Of a stretch of DNA of 64,000 nt, positions 44,134 to 52,337 are shown in pieces. The position numbers were made by a program, and so were the translations under genes. Location: NCBI GenBank assembly GCA_963930185.1, contig CAWVLT010000056.1, positions 1 through 64,000 on the forward strand, written 5' to 3'. The notes beneath the pieces are model-generated. The model was not told the origin of the DNA. It made no database searches and saw only the letters and a list, made by a program, of their open reading frames with translations. Within the stretch, counting starts at the first letter, position 1; the number at the start of each line of letters is the position of its first letter. The DNA comes from JAGZEG01 sp963930185. GTDB taxonomy: Bacteria; Actinomycetota; Coriobacteriia; Coriobacteriales; UMGS124.

Positions 44134-45003
44134 TGCCCCCGTCCTTTCTGCCAGAGCTTTCTTCTCGTCTTTGCTAATAACATTGTACCTACTTGCAAGT
44201 AGTTCGATCTTCTCCTCGGGCGAAATCTCGGCAGAGAAGAGCGTACCGAGAAACCCCGGGAGGCCCTCCGAACCCGGCGCGTCCACGCAGATCGTGACGA
44301 CGTGCGACAACCACTGCCCGAGTTTGTTTCCCTGGCTGTCAATCATGTCTCTTTCCACAGGCCAGCAAGAGACGGCGCCGCTTTGCCTTTTGGGAGGGTT
44401 CAGGCAGATCCAAATGGAGTAGACCCCTCTAAGATCGCCGTATCGTGACCCGGCAAAGTCCACCCCACTCTGTCCGGAAAGCAGGCGTGCGCAGTAATAC
44501 TGAGCACGGTTTACCAACGGGTACCCCGGATAGAAGTCACCCTGCACTTCGATGTTTACCAGAAGGTCGCGCCAAGGGGAGTTTACTTTGCACGCCCCAC
44601 CCGACCCACTCGGCCTGGCGGGGTCCGGCATCAGCGGGCTTCTCAGCCGAAAGAGCAAATCAAACCTAATCAAGCCCTCCTCAATGCGAGCGTCCTCGTT
44701 GCGCAGGCCGCGTATTCGAGAGGCGCCATGTCCCGCGTCAATCTCGGCAGGCTGTTCATCGAACCGCAGCCCGCAAGGCCCCTCCTCCCCGGACGTGGGG
44801 AGTCGGCTAGCCCCCGCCCCCACTTCATCAGAAATGAGCTGACGGATCTGTTCGATCGGCATCCCCGCGCATTCGTCAACGCAGGCGGAAAGAATCCGCG
44901 CCAACACGACTTTCTCTGACAAGAGTAACTTGCACGCTGCGTCATACTTCGACCTGGCGCCCGTCTGGCGCACCCCCGACTCTAGTGCCGATCTCATTCC
45001 CAT
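43846..45003 (-). CDS. Rpn family PD-(D/E)XK nuclease, paralog 2
   Basis: A 385-residue homolog of paralog 1. The core has LLVNIEVQGDFYPGYPL, RAQYYCARLLSGQ and VYSIWICLNPPK. The N-terminus, YDAACKLLLSEKVVLARIL, matches YDAVCKRMLSEKAVLAWIL of paralog 1. EGRA/EGRV repeats and a helical C-terminus follow. ATG 45003 has GGAGG 8 nt upstream. Met291 (44131-44133) has AAAGGA 8 nt upstream and would start a 95-residue C-terminal product. The two genes are clearly related but far from identical, so the duplication is not recent. A matching phased operator lies upstream. Confidence 0.88.
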   Translation of the reverse strand: MGMRSALESGVRQTGARSKYDAACKLLLSEKVVLARILSACVDECAGMPIEQIRQLISDEVGAGASRLPTSGEEGPCGLRFDEQPAEIDAGHGASRIRGLRNEDARIEEGLIRFDLLFRLRSPLMPDPARPSGSGGACKVNSPWRDLLVNIEVQGDFYPGYPLVNRAQYYCARLLSGQSGVDFAGSRYGDLRGVYSIWICLNPPKRQSGAVSCWPVERDMIDSQGNKLGQWLSHVVTICVDAPGSEGLPGFLGTLFSAEISPEEKIELLASRYNVISKDEKKALAERTGAMGVFSEVLEKRSEEKWRTRGRVEGRAEGRVEGRAEGRAEGRAEGMAEGKIEGKLEGISLSARRLMEGLGYSLEQALDFLGVTGEERRGCEELLAK

Positions 45004-45171
45004 TGAAACAACCTCCGATGCTAACGCCTATGCGAGCGTTTCCACTCCCACCACATGAGCATGACGCATCAGATTCGAAATAAGGATGTGTTTTGCGTGG
45101 ACTTCGACGTCCTCTTACCACAGCCTGACAAGCTCATGGAAACAGCAGCTCAGAGGCACCACGCGTACTTT

Positions 45172-45199
45172 GTCAGATCATCGCCAGACCATAGTCAGA
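45172..45199 (-). promoter_or_regulatory. triple phased operator upstream of Rpn paralog 2
   Basis: GTCAGA (45172-45177), GCCAGA (45183-45188) and GTCAGA (45194-45199), each 11 bp apart, 169-196 bp upstream of the Rpn start. The 33-bp stretch aligns without gaps to the one upstream of paralog 1. The rest of the 382-bp gap 45004-45385 holds no supported gene. Confidence 0.55.
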
Positions 45200-45385
45200 C
45201 CCCCAACGGGCCTGCCGGACATGCCTCGTCTCTCCCATCCAACCAGTCTGGCGCATGGGCAGGCACGCCTTCATCCCATCCCGGCAAGCGCGGGGCATGG
45301 CCCGGGCGCAGTCCCGCAGGCCCCTCGACGCGGCAGCGTGGAGGGGCCGAGGACTGTCCGAGCACCGGGTCATGCCCCGCGCACC

Positions 45386-48300
45386 CTACTCGTCCGCGCC
45401 GCCCAGCTCCTCGAGCAGGCCAAGGGCAAACGGCACAAGCTCCTCCTCCCCCTTGCGGAAGGGGTAGGTCACCTTGCCGCTCTTGGCAAACACGATCGCC
45501 CCCTTGGCGCGCCACAGCTTCGCGGTGACCTCGGGCACCTGGGCGCCGGCGAGCTGGACCTTGCCGGCGACATACCCCACCGCAGTGATGCCCAGGCGGT
45601 CCGCCCTGATGCGAATGCGCGCCCGGTCAAAGAGGTTGCGCGCGGCAAGCGGCAGCTCGCCGTAGGTCTGTTCGAGCTCGCGGGCCAGCGCGTCCACGCC
45701 CTCCAACTCGCTGAGCGCCGCCAGCTTGCGGTAGGCAAGCACGCGCTTGTCCACGTCGCGCACGTACTCCTCGTCCAGATAGTAGTCGGCCGGCAGGTTG
45801 ATCGCCACGGTGGTCTCGGCCGCCTCGGCAGGCTCCTCGCCACGCGCCAGGGCCACCGCCTCGCCCAGCATCTGCGTGTAGAGGTCAAAGCCCACGCTGG
45901 AGAGGTTGCCGTGCTGTTCGGCACCCATGAGGCTGCCGGCGCCGCGAATCTCCAGGTCGCGCATGGCGATCTTCATGCCGCTGCCCAAGTCGGTGTGCTC
46001 CCCGATTGCCACAAGGCGCTCCGTGGCCTCGGGCGTGAGCGGAAGCTCCGGCGGGAACATGAAGTAGGCGTAGGCCTGCAGCCGCCCGCGTCCCACGCGC
46101 CCCTTGAGCTGATAGAGCTGCGCCAGTCCCAGGCGCTGGGCATCCTCGATTATGAGCGTGTTGGTGTGCGGGTTGTCGATGCCGCTCTCGATGATGGTGG
46201 TCGCCACCAGCACGTCGACCTCGCCGGAGACGAACGCCTGCATCACGTTCTCCAGCTCCCGCTCGCTCATCTGGCCATGCGCCGCCCGCACGCGAGCCTC
46301 GGGAGCCACGCTCATGACGCGCATCACCGCGTCGTCGATGCTCTTGACGCGGTTGCTCACGTAGTACACCTGCCCGCCGCGCGCGAGCTCCAGACGAACG
46401 GCGGCGCTCACCACGTCCTCGTCCCACTCGCCCACATGCACCTTGACGGGCCGGCGGCCAGTGGGGGCCGTCTTGATGAGAGACATGTCGCGCACGCCCG
46501 AAATGGCCATCTGCATGGTGCGCGGGATGGGCGTGGCCGAGAGCGTCAGCACGTCCACCTGCTCGCGCAGGTTCTTGAGCTGCTCCTTGTGCTGCACGCC
46601 GAAGCGCTGTTCCTCGTCGATGATGACCAGGCCCAGGTCACGCGGGTTCACGTCGCGAGACAGCAGGCGATGCGTGCCCACCAGCACCTGCACCTCGCCG
46701 GCGGCAAAGCCCTCCAGGGCGGCCTTCTGCTGCTTGGCGCTGCGGAATCGCGAGAGCACCTCCACGCGCACGTTGAACGGGGCGAAGCGCTCCGCAAACG
46801 TCTGGTAATGCTGCTGGGCGAGGATCGTCGTGGGGCACAGCACCATGACCTGCTTCTTGTCCTGCGTGGCCTTGAACGCGGCGCGCAGGGCGACCTCGGT
46901 CTTGCCAAAGCCCACGTCTCCGCACAGCAGGCGGTCCATGGGCTTGGTGGACTCCATGTCGGCCTTGATGTCGGCAATTGCCAGGCGCTGGTCATCGGTG
47001 AGCTCGTAGGGGAAGCTCTGCTCCATCTCGCGCTGCCAGGAGCTGTCGGGCGAGAAGGCAAAGCCCTGGGCGGTGGCGCGCCGGGTGTAGAGGTCGACCA
47101 GGTCGAAGGCGAGCTTCTTGGCGGCCTTGCGCGCCTTGGAGGTGGCGCGACTCCAGTCGGCGGTGTTCAGCCGGGTGAGCCGGGGACTGTCGCCGTCGGG
47201 ACCCACGTAGCGGGTGATGCGGTCCACCTGCTCGAACGGCACGAAGAGCTTGTCGCCGCCCGCATACTCGAGCAGGAAGTAGTCGCGCTCGCGGCCCGCC
47301 ACCTCCTGGCGGACGATCTGCGAGAACAGCGCGATGCCGTGCGTTGCGTGCACCACGTAGTCGCCCGGCTTGAACGGGAAGGTAACGTCGGTCACGTCGA
47401 CGTTGCGATGCTTGGCGTGACGCGCCATGCGGCTCATGAGGTCCGACGCGCTGATGACCGCCAGACGCGCGTCGGGCAGGACGATGCCGGCAGGGATGGG
47501 CGCGTCGGTTATGGTGATCGAGCCGCGCGCGATGGGAGCGGGCGGAACCTGCGCCCACGCCTGCGTGAGCGGGGCGCGGTTCTCCTCGGCGCTCGCAAGC
47601 GACTCCACGATGGGGATGCGCTCGTCGGTGAGCGCAAGCTCCATGGAGCGGCGCGCCTCGCTGTCGGGAATGGCGAACACGCAGGCGATGCCAGAGTGGG
47701 CGAAGTACGAGAGGCGCTTCGCAAGCCGGGACCCGCCGGCAACGTCAGGCTGCTGGACGCGCATCTCGGCCGTCGCGGCGCCCCCGGCGCGCAGCAGGGC
47801 AACCAGGGTGAGCCGCTGCTGGTCGCCGAAGTCGAGCTTGGCGGCAGGCAGGTAGAGGCCCTCGACGCTCTTGCGCTTCTCCGACGCCGCCTGGGACACC
47901 TCGTCATAGGCGCGCGTGGCGTCGTCGAAGAGCGAGCGCGGCTCGGCCACCACCATGAGGGTGTCCCCGCTGACATGCGCAAGCGGGGATCCCACCGAGG
48001 GATACAGGTGCGGCAGATAGTAGTCGAGCTCGGGAAACACCACCCCTTGCCCGAGCATCTCCATGTGGGCGGCGACGCCCTCGTCGTCCTGGGCGGCCTG
48101 ATACATGCGCTGCCGGCAGCGCTTCACTGCCGCCTCGCTCAGCGCCAGTTCCCGACAGGGAAAGAGCGTGACGCGCTCCAGGTCGCCGATGGTCTGGCCG
48201 GTCGTCGGCACCATGCGGCGGATCGAGTCGATCTCGTCGCCGAAGAACTCAAGGCGCACGGGGGCGCTCGCCTGGGACGGAAAGACGTCGACGGAGTCGC

Positions 48301-48832
48301 CATGCACGTGGAAGGTGCCGGGCTCGTCGGCCGCGCCGGCGCTCGTGTAGCCGCGAAACAGCAGCTGGGCAGGCACGTCGGCGAAGGGGATCTGCTGTGC
48401 GAGCTCGTAGGTGATGGGCTCGAAGTAGCGGCTCCCCGCCGGGGGCACGCAGCGGACGAGGGCGCGGGCCGAGGCCACGACCACGCACTCCTCCCCCGCC
48501 GCCAGACGCGCGACGGCATGGCAGCGGGCGCCGATAACCGCCCCGTCGGGCGCCTTGTCGCTCCAAGGGAGGTCTTTGCGCTCGGGATAGCGCTCAACCA
48601 CGTCGCGCCCCAGGTACGCGGACAGGGCGACCGCCATGCGATCCGCAGCGTCCTCGCCGGCGACGACCACTAGCGTCGGCCGCGGGTTGCGCGCGAACAC
48701 TGAGGCGACGATCAGGGGGCGGGCAGACTGTCCGACGCCCAACGTAGCGTCATCCCCCAACCCCAGGGAGCGCTCGATGGTGCGAAACTCGGCGGAGGTG
48801 GCGATCTGTGCGGCAAGGCGGTGGATGAGCAC
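45386..48832 (-). CDS. mfd: transcription-repair coupling factor
   Basis: A 1,148-residue Mfd that frees stalled RNA polymerase and recruits UvrA to template-strand damage. The N-terminal UvrB-like part is followed by the RNA-polymerase-interacting domain (FKPGDYVVHATHGIALF). The SF2 translocase has Walker A CGDVGFGKTEV, the DEEQ box in IIDEEQRFGVQHK, then ATTIIESGIDNP and the RGRLQAYAYF end motif. A C-terminal TRCF domain closes it. GTG 48832 has AAGGG 8 nt upstream, and the length then equals the family norm; the open frame beyond is not Mfd. Confidence 0.97.
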   Translation of the reverse strand: MLIHRLAAQIATSAEFRTIERSLGLGDDATLGVGQSARPLIVASVFARNPRPTLVVVAGEDAADRMAVALSAYLGRDVVERYPERKDLPWSDKAPDGAVIGARCHAVARLAAGEECVVVASARALVRCVPPAGSRYFEPITYELAQQIPFADVPAQLLFRGYTSAGAADEPGTFHVHGDSVDVFPSQASAPVRLEFFGDEIDSIRRMVPTTGQTIGDLERVTLFPCRELALSEAAVKRCRQRMYQAAQDDEGVAAHMEMLGQGVVFPELDYYLPHLYPSVGSPLAHVSGDTLMVVAEPRSLFDDATRAYDEVSQAASEKRKSVEGLYLPAAKLDFGDQQRLTLVALLRAGGAATAEMRVQQPDVAGGSRLAKRLSYFAHSGIACVFAIPDSEARRSMELALTDERIPIVESLASAEENRAPLTQAWAQVPPAPIARGSITITDAPIPAGIVLPDARLAVISASDLMSRMARHAKHRNVDVTDVTFPFKPGDYVVHATHGIALFSQIVRQEVAGRERDYFLLEYAGGDKLFVPFEQVDRITRYVGPDGDSPRLTRLNTADWSRATSKARKAAKKLAFDLVDLYTRRATAQGFAFSPDSSWQREMEQSFPYELTDDQRLAIADIKADMESTKPMDRLLCGDVGFGKTEVALRAAFKATQDKKQVMVLCPTTILAQQHYQTFAERFAPFNVRVEVLSRFRSAKQQKAALEGFAAGEVQVLVGTHRLLSRDVNPRDLGLVIIDEEQRFGVQHKEQLKNLREQVDVLTLSATPIPRTMQMAISGVRDMSLIKTAPTGRRPVKVHVGEWDEDVVSAAVRLELARGGQVYYVSNRVKSIDDAVMRVMSVAPEARVRAAHGQMSERELENVMQAFVSGEVDVLVATTIIESGIDNPHTNTLIIEDAQRLGLAQLYQLKGRVGRGRLQAYAYFMFPPELPLTPEATERLVAIGEHTDLGSGMKIAMRDLEIRGAGSLMGAEQHGNLSSVGFDLYTQMLGEAVALARGEEPAEAAETTVAINLPADYYLDEEYVRDVDKRVLAYRKLAALSELEGVDALARELEQTYGELPLAARNLFDRARIRIRADRLGITAVGYVAGKVQLAGAQVPEVTAKLWRAKGAIVFAKSGKVTYPFRKGEEELVPFALGLLEELGGADE

Positions 48833-49150
48833 GTGAGAGACCCTTCGAACGCTCGGGCATACAGGATGGTGGCGCACCGAGTGACCATTGTACTTCCCGA
48901 CACCGCCAAAAACGAGCCAGCACCCAATTCTCAACAACCGCACCGCCCGCTCGCCGTTGGTGCATGCCCACATTGGTCTGCACGCGACAATTGACTCGGC
49001 GGCACGCGTAGCGGCCAAGATGACCGACATATAACAAAGATTGAAAATCAACCGTCGAAAGTATTGACAACTGCCCTCTCCCACGTTCAGACTTGATCCA
49101 CGTTACATATGTAGACAACAAGCAGCATCGGTAACGAGGAAGGGACAGAC
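48833..49150. other. divergent promoter region of mfd and the Tat-exported protein
   Basis: No gene is supported. The right half is AT-rich. A TTGACA (49064-49069) is present, but I see no matching -10 at the right distance. Confidence 0.4.
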
Positions 49151-49945
49151 ATGAACTCAATATCACGCAGAAGTTTCGTCAGAGCGTCGGTTCTGGCGGG
49201 CGCACTGGCAATTCCGACAGTTGCCATGGCAAGCGAGCAGTCGCCGTCATCTCTGATGGACAAGTCAGCGTCATCCGACGGCGGGGAGTACGACTTCTCG
49301 TTCCTTGACGAGATGTCTGATGACGAGCTGAAGGCCCTTAGAGACGAGTTGGCAATTCGTCTCGGATCAGCCCAGACGTCGCCCATGACAGCGCCAAGCG
49401 ATGGAAGCGAGGGAACAGACGAACAGGAGGCCTCATCGACGGTAGAGGAAGTTCCTGTCTACTGGAACACCCCGATAGAGACAGATGACTACGCCTTCAC
49501 GCTGACCGGCGCGGAGTGGGCCGACGCCATTTATCCGCCGGATACATCAGGCGGATATTCCTACTACGAGCCACAGAGCGAAGGAACGAGGTACCTTCTT
49601 GTTCGCGGTGTGTTCGAAAATAAGTCAAGCGATACGATTAACGTCGAAGATGTGACTTTGCTCCAGATCACGATTAACGGTGAATATAACTTCACGGGCG
49701 CTACCGTTATGGCAAAGGATGGATCAGACGACTTCTATTCATTCAATAATTCGCCGATGCCATTGGAAACCGTGAATATCTATCTGTTCGCGGAGATACC
49801 GGACAAGATGATTGAGCAGTGCCAGAGCATCAAATGTGTATGGTCGTTCGGCGAAGAGCTTACAAAAAGACTCTCCCTATCCATGATATCTGATGGTGAT
49901 GACGCGATAGCAACAAACTACATCATAGCCTGGGACATCGCATAG
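49151..49945 (+). CDS. Tat-exported protein with a DUF4352-like domain
   Basis: A 264-residue exported protein. The start SRRSFVRASVLAGALA is a twin-arginine signal, cleaved near AMA (about residue 27). An acidic, Ser-rich linker (30-95) leads to a beta-rich domain with YAFTLTGAEW, then YLLVRGVFENKSSDTINVEDV. That pattern resembles DUF4352-type immunoglobulin-like domains, which contain such extended 'effector' strands. The function is unknown. ATG 49151 has AAGGG 6 nt upstream. Base composition is lower in GC than in neighbouring housekeeping genes, which could mean transfer. Confidence 0.75.
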   Translation: MNSISRRSFVRASVLAGALAIPTVAMASEQSPSSLMDKSASSDGGEYDFSFLDEMSDDELKALRDELAIRLGSAQTSPMTAPSDGSEGTDEQEASSTVEEVPVYWNTPIETDDYAFTLTGAEWADAIYPPDTSGGYSYYEPQSEGTRYLLVRGVFENKSSDTINVEDVTLLQITINGEYNFTGATVMAKDGSDDFYSFNNSPMPLETVNIYLFAEIPDKMIEQCQSIKCVWSFGEELTKRLSLSMISDGDDAIATNYIIAWDIA

Positions 49946-49966
49946 AACCGTCAGTCAATGTCAGCC

Positions 49967-49991
49967 GCCGGACTCGCACACCGAGTCCGGC
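49967..49991 (+). terminator. hairpin after the Tat-exported protein gene
   Basis: GCCGGACTCG (49967-49976) pairs perfectly with CGAGTCCGGC (49982-49991) over loop CACAC, 22 bp after the stop. No U-run follows. Confidence 0.5.
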
Positions 49992-49994
49992 ATA

Positions 49995-50740
49995 CTACCC
50001 AACAGGCACGTTGACGGCAACGCCATGATGGCTGTCTAGAAGCATCTTCGGATCGATCAATTCACTGGTGATGCTTTCAACGAACTCCTGGTCATCCATC
50101 ACAGGATAAGACCACCGGCCACGTGCGCGCCACCAAAGGAGGCGCGCACGTGGCCTATCTCTCGGTCGTACCTGCGGATGAGATTTGCCTTCGCCCCCGC
50201 CCAAACGTCTATCCTCGCCCTGTTCTCCCTGTCGAAGCCGACCATATCGAGCAGGCATTCCGCCTGCCCTCTGGTTATCACCCTGCATTGCCTTCCTTTG
50301 TGCATGTGAGAGCAACCGACGAGGTATCCGACATCTTCCAAACACCCCTTCAGGCCCTTGATTCCGAGCGTCCAGCCCCTGTGTTAGGGCCTTTCATACC
50401 AAGCAGGCTCGCCAACTCCCCTGTCTTCCGACATCGAGTTCCACGCGAAGATAGACACATCCCTGGATCGTGTCCACGTCGAGCTGGCACATGAGCGCGC
50501 TCGGGTTGTCCTTGAGCATCCTCGCGAGCGTGAGGAACGCCACGTCATCGGCGGCCAGGTTGTTCCGACGTTCGCTTTTAGGTAGTCCATGAAGCCATGT
50601 TTCGCATCCAAGACAAGGACGCTCTTCCCTAGGCCCACGTCAAACGGAATTACATGCAGCCTCTTGGACAAATTCATCGGCTTCAAGTCATCGACGTCTA
50701 TGTACCTGTCCCTTTCGACCTTCTCTATTGGCAATTTCAC
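49995..50740 (-). pseudogene. frameshifted gene of unknown function
   Basis: Several stretches that read like real protein lie in different - strand frames. 50740 to about 50570 gives the GTG start and KLHVIPFD-type sequence (NLSKRLHVIPFDVGLGKSV). About 50565-50396 continues in another frame (NNLAADDVAFLTLARMLKDN). About 50360-50102 reads DVGYLVGCSHMHKGRQC and ends in GGAHVAGG. About 50100-49995 gives MDDQEFVESITSELIDPK. At least two or three frameshifts are needed to join them. The SFGGAHVAGG stretch faintly recalls DHHA1-type phosphoesterases, but I would not name it. The gene would be the third of an operon with 50791-51731. Confidence 0.6.
50117..50155. repeat. perfect 15-bp hairpin
   Basis: GGCCACGTGCGCGCC (50117-50131) and its exact complement GGCGCGCACGTGGCC (50141-50155) flank a 9-nt loop. 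It is inside the frameshifted gene. No U-run follows on either strand. Confidence 0.85.
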
Positions 50741-50790
50741 CCATCACCGTCTCCCTCCTCAAGATCGAGCGATTGAGTTAAGAAACCGTC

Positions 50791-51060
50791 TCATTCCCAA
50801 GCAGGTTGGCAACAAGGCCACATAAGACCATGTAAAGGCTGATGTTTCCTTTCCTGCTCTTCCTCGGAAACGTCATCCCAGACGGGTTTACACGGTATCA
50901 GAGAGGTAGCTATGCGTAGGGGACGAGGGTAGTTCCGGGAATCTTTGACAGAGAAAAGCCCCTCTGGCATGTATCCGGCATAGGGACGCCAGAAGGGTCT
51001 GTTTTTGTTCGTATATGAGAACGACTCGGCATTATCGATGGCAGGACTCGGATCGGCCAT
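50791..51060 (-). CDS. small hypothetical protein
   Basis: An 89-residue frame starting 5 bp after the stop of the upstream membrane protein, with protein-like sequence (FWRPYAGYMPEGLFSVKDS, PRPLRIATSLIPCKPVWDD). No ribosome site is seen, so it may rely on coupling to its neighbour, or be the damaged start of the next gene. No family recognised. Confidence 0.4.
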   Translation of the reverse strand: MADPSPAIDNAESFSYTNKNRPFWRPYAGYMPEGLFSVKDSRNYPRPLRIATSLIPCKPVWDDVSEEEQERKHQPLHGLMWPCCQPAWE

Positions 51061-51065
51061 GACAA

Positions 51066-51731
51066 CTAGTTGATGTTATCAATAACCGATCTTATTCCGT
51101 TCTGCCGAGAGTTCTCCAGCGACTGTCCCTGTCGCGCGCGGCTGTCAGAGCCATCTCCAGGCGGGTTGAGAACGAGTATTCCGGCTATGACGAAGGCAGC
51201 CATGATGACGATGGCGAGCATCACCTTTCTGCTCGTTGTCATCTGTCTTCCGTTGTCGCTTTTTCTGTCAACGCTGGCCATATTCATGGGCAAAGGCTGA
51301 CAAGTCGCCGGATCGCTTGGCCTGCCAGTCGTTTCTGCATCGCGGATATTCCTGTCCGGAACGCAAAGTGCTATGAGCCATCCTGGGAACAGGAGGCAAA
51401 ACCCAAGAATGAAAAAGCCATATGGCGGATAACCCTTCCTCTCGGCGTACCTCTTTGCGGATCTCCCAAACATATAAGCCATCGCCAGTAGCGCGGCGAA
51501 CGCGAGCGTCGACAGCAAGAATGCTAGAGCTGACTGTCCAGACCATCCATATGACGCTAACATCATCGTGATCACTATGATCGCAAGGATGGCGACCACG
51601 ATACTTATCGCAACTATGGCTTCCGCCGCTACCTTGCCGTCCTCGTTCTCCAACTCCTGATCCTCTCTCTCCTTTTTGGGTATTCCATGACTGCAGGGGA
51701 GCATGACAGTACAGGCGGCCAGAGCGATCAC
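51066..51731 (-). CDS. membrane protein of unknown function, lipoprotein-like start
   Basis: About 221 residues with four membrane helices: VAAEAIVAISIVVAILAII, ALAFLLSTLAFAALLAMAY, FFILGFCLLFPGWLIALC and VMLAIVIMAAFVIAGILVL. The start is uncertain. The GTG at 51731 gives a very short N-terminus ending in the lipobox-like LAAC, and no start codon exists further up before an in-frame stop; ATG 51704 is an alternative. First gene of the decaying three-gene set on the - strand. Confidence 0.55.
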   Translation of the reverse strand: MIALAACTVMLPCSHGIPKKEREDQELENEDGKVAAEAIVAISIVVAILAIIVITMMLASYGWSGQSALAFLLSTLAFAALLAMAYMFGRSAKRYAERKGYPPYGFFILGFCLLFPGWLIALCVPDRNIRDAETTGRPSDPATCQPLPMNMASVDRKSDNGRQMTTSRKVMLAIVIMAAFVIAGILVLNPPGDGSDSRARQGQSLENSRQNGIRSVIDNIN

Positions 51732-52035
51732 GCAGATCTTGAACCGTCTGTTGCCATCTTTTCGCCTCCGCCTCGCCTGCTTAGATTATCGTTCTCTGAT
51801 TACATACGTCAATTGCTTTCTGGCGTGATTTCGGCCGGTCCTCCCTTTAAGCCCAAAGGCCCTCCTCCGGTTGTCCCGCGTGTCGCGATAACCGGCGAAG
51901 GCGTGTCCCCAACCCGCTCGGGGAGATGCAGACACCGCTATCCATCGCGACTTTATGTCGGATATATACCATCTATACTTGTTTGCATGTACAATATCCG
52001 TCGTAAGCTGTCTCGTCCCACCAAGGAGGACCGCC
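51732..52035. other. upstream region of hipBA
   Basis: About 300 bp between divergent units. It must contain the hipBA promoter; AT-rich words such as TATATACCATCTATA near 51961-51976 are candidates for a -10 but I cannot fix one. No gene seen. Confidence 0.4.
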
Positions 52036-52335
52036 ATGAAGCGCCCCGTTCCTGTGCGCACGAAGCTCTGCGCCAAGCGAATCGGCGAGAACCTCGCCAG
52101 CTGGCGGCGCATGCTCTCGATTCCGTCGCAGGAACTCGCCGACCGCGCGGGGGTCTCGCGGGAGACGATCTCGCGTCTGGAGAACGGCGACCCCTCTGTG
52201 AGCTTCGCAACCGTGCTCAACGTCTGCGGGGTCCTGGGTATCCTCAACCGAGTGGAGGAGGCCGTCGACCCCTACGAGACTGACCTCGGCCGGGCGAGGG
52301 CCGACCAGCTCATTCCCTTGCGGATACGGAAATAA
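52036..52335 (+). CDS. HipB-like XRE antitoxin/repressor
   Basis: A 99-residue helix-turn-helix protein. The HTH reads SQELADRAGVSRETISRLEN at about residues 37-56, followed by the usual VLNVCGVLGIL helix. ATG 52036 has AAGGAGG with 6 nt spacing; the longer open frame upstream is not part of it. It ends 2 bp before hipA, as in HipBA modules where HipB binds DNA and masks the kinase. In such modules HipB normally represses its own operon. Confidence 0.9.
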   Translation: MKRPVPVRTKLCAKRIGENLASWRRMLSIPSQELADRAGVSRETISRLENGDPSVSFATVLNVCGVLGILNRVEEAVDPYETDLGRARADQLIPLRIRK

Positions 52336-52337
52336 CC

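Noticed and set aside
48833..49084. Extension of mfd to a start at 49084
   Set aside because: Adds 84 residues unlike any Mfd; GTG 48832 with AAGGG gives the family length.
50123..50494. + strand frame of 123 codons in the decayed region
   Set aside because: It runs through the perfect hairpin and opposite more protein-like - strand stretches, and has no ribosome site.
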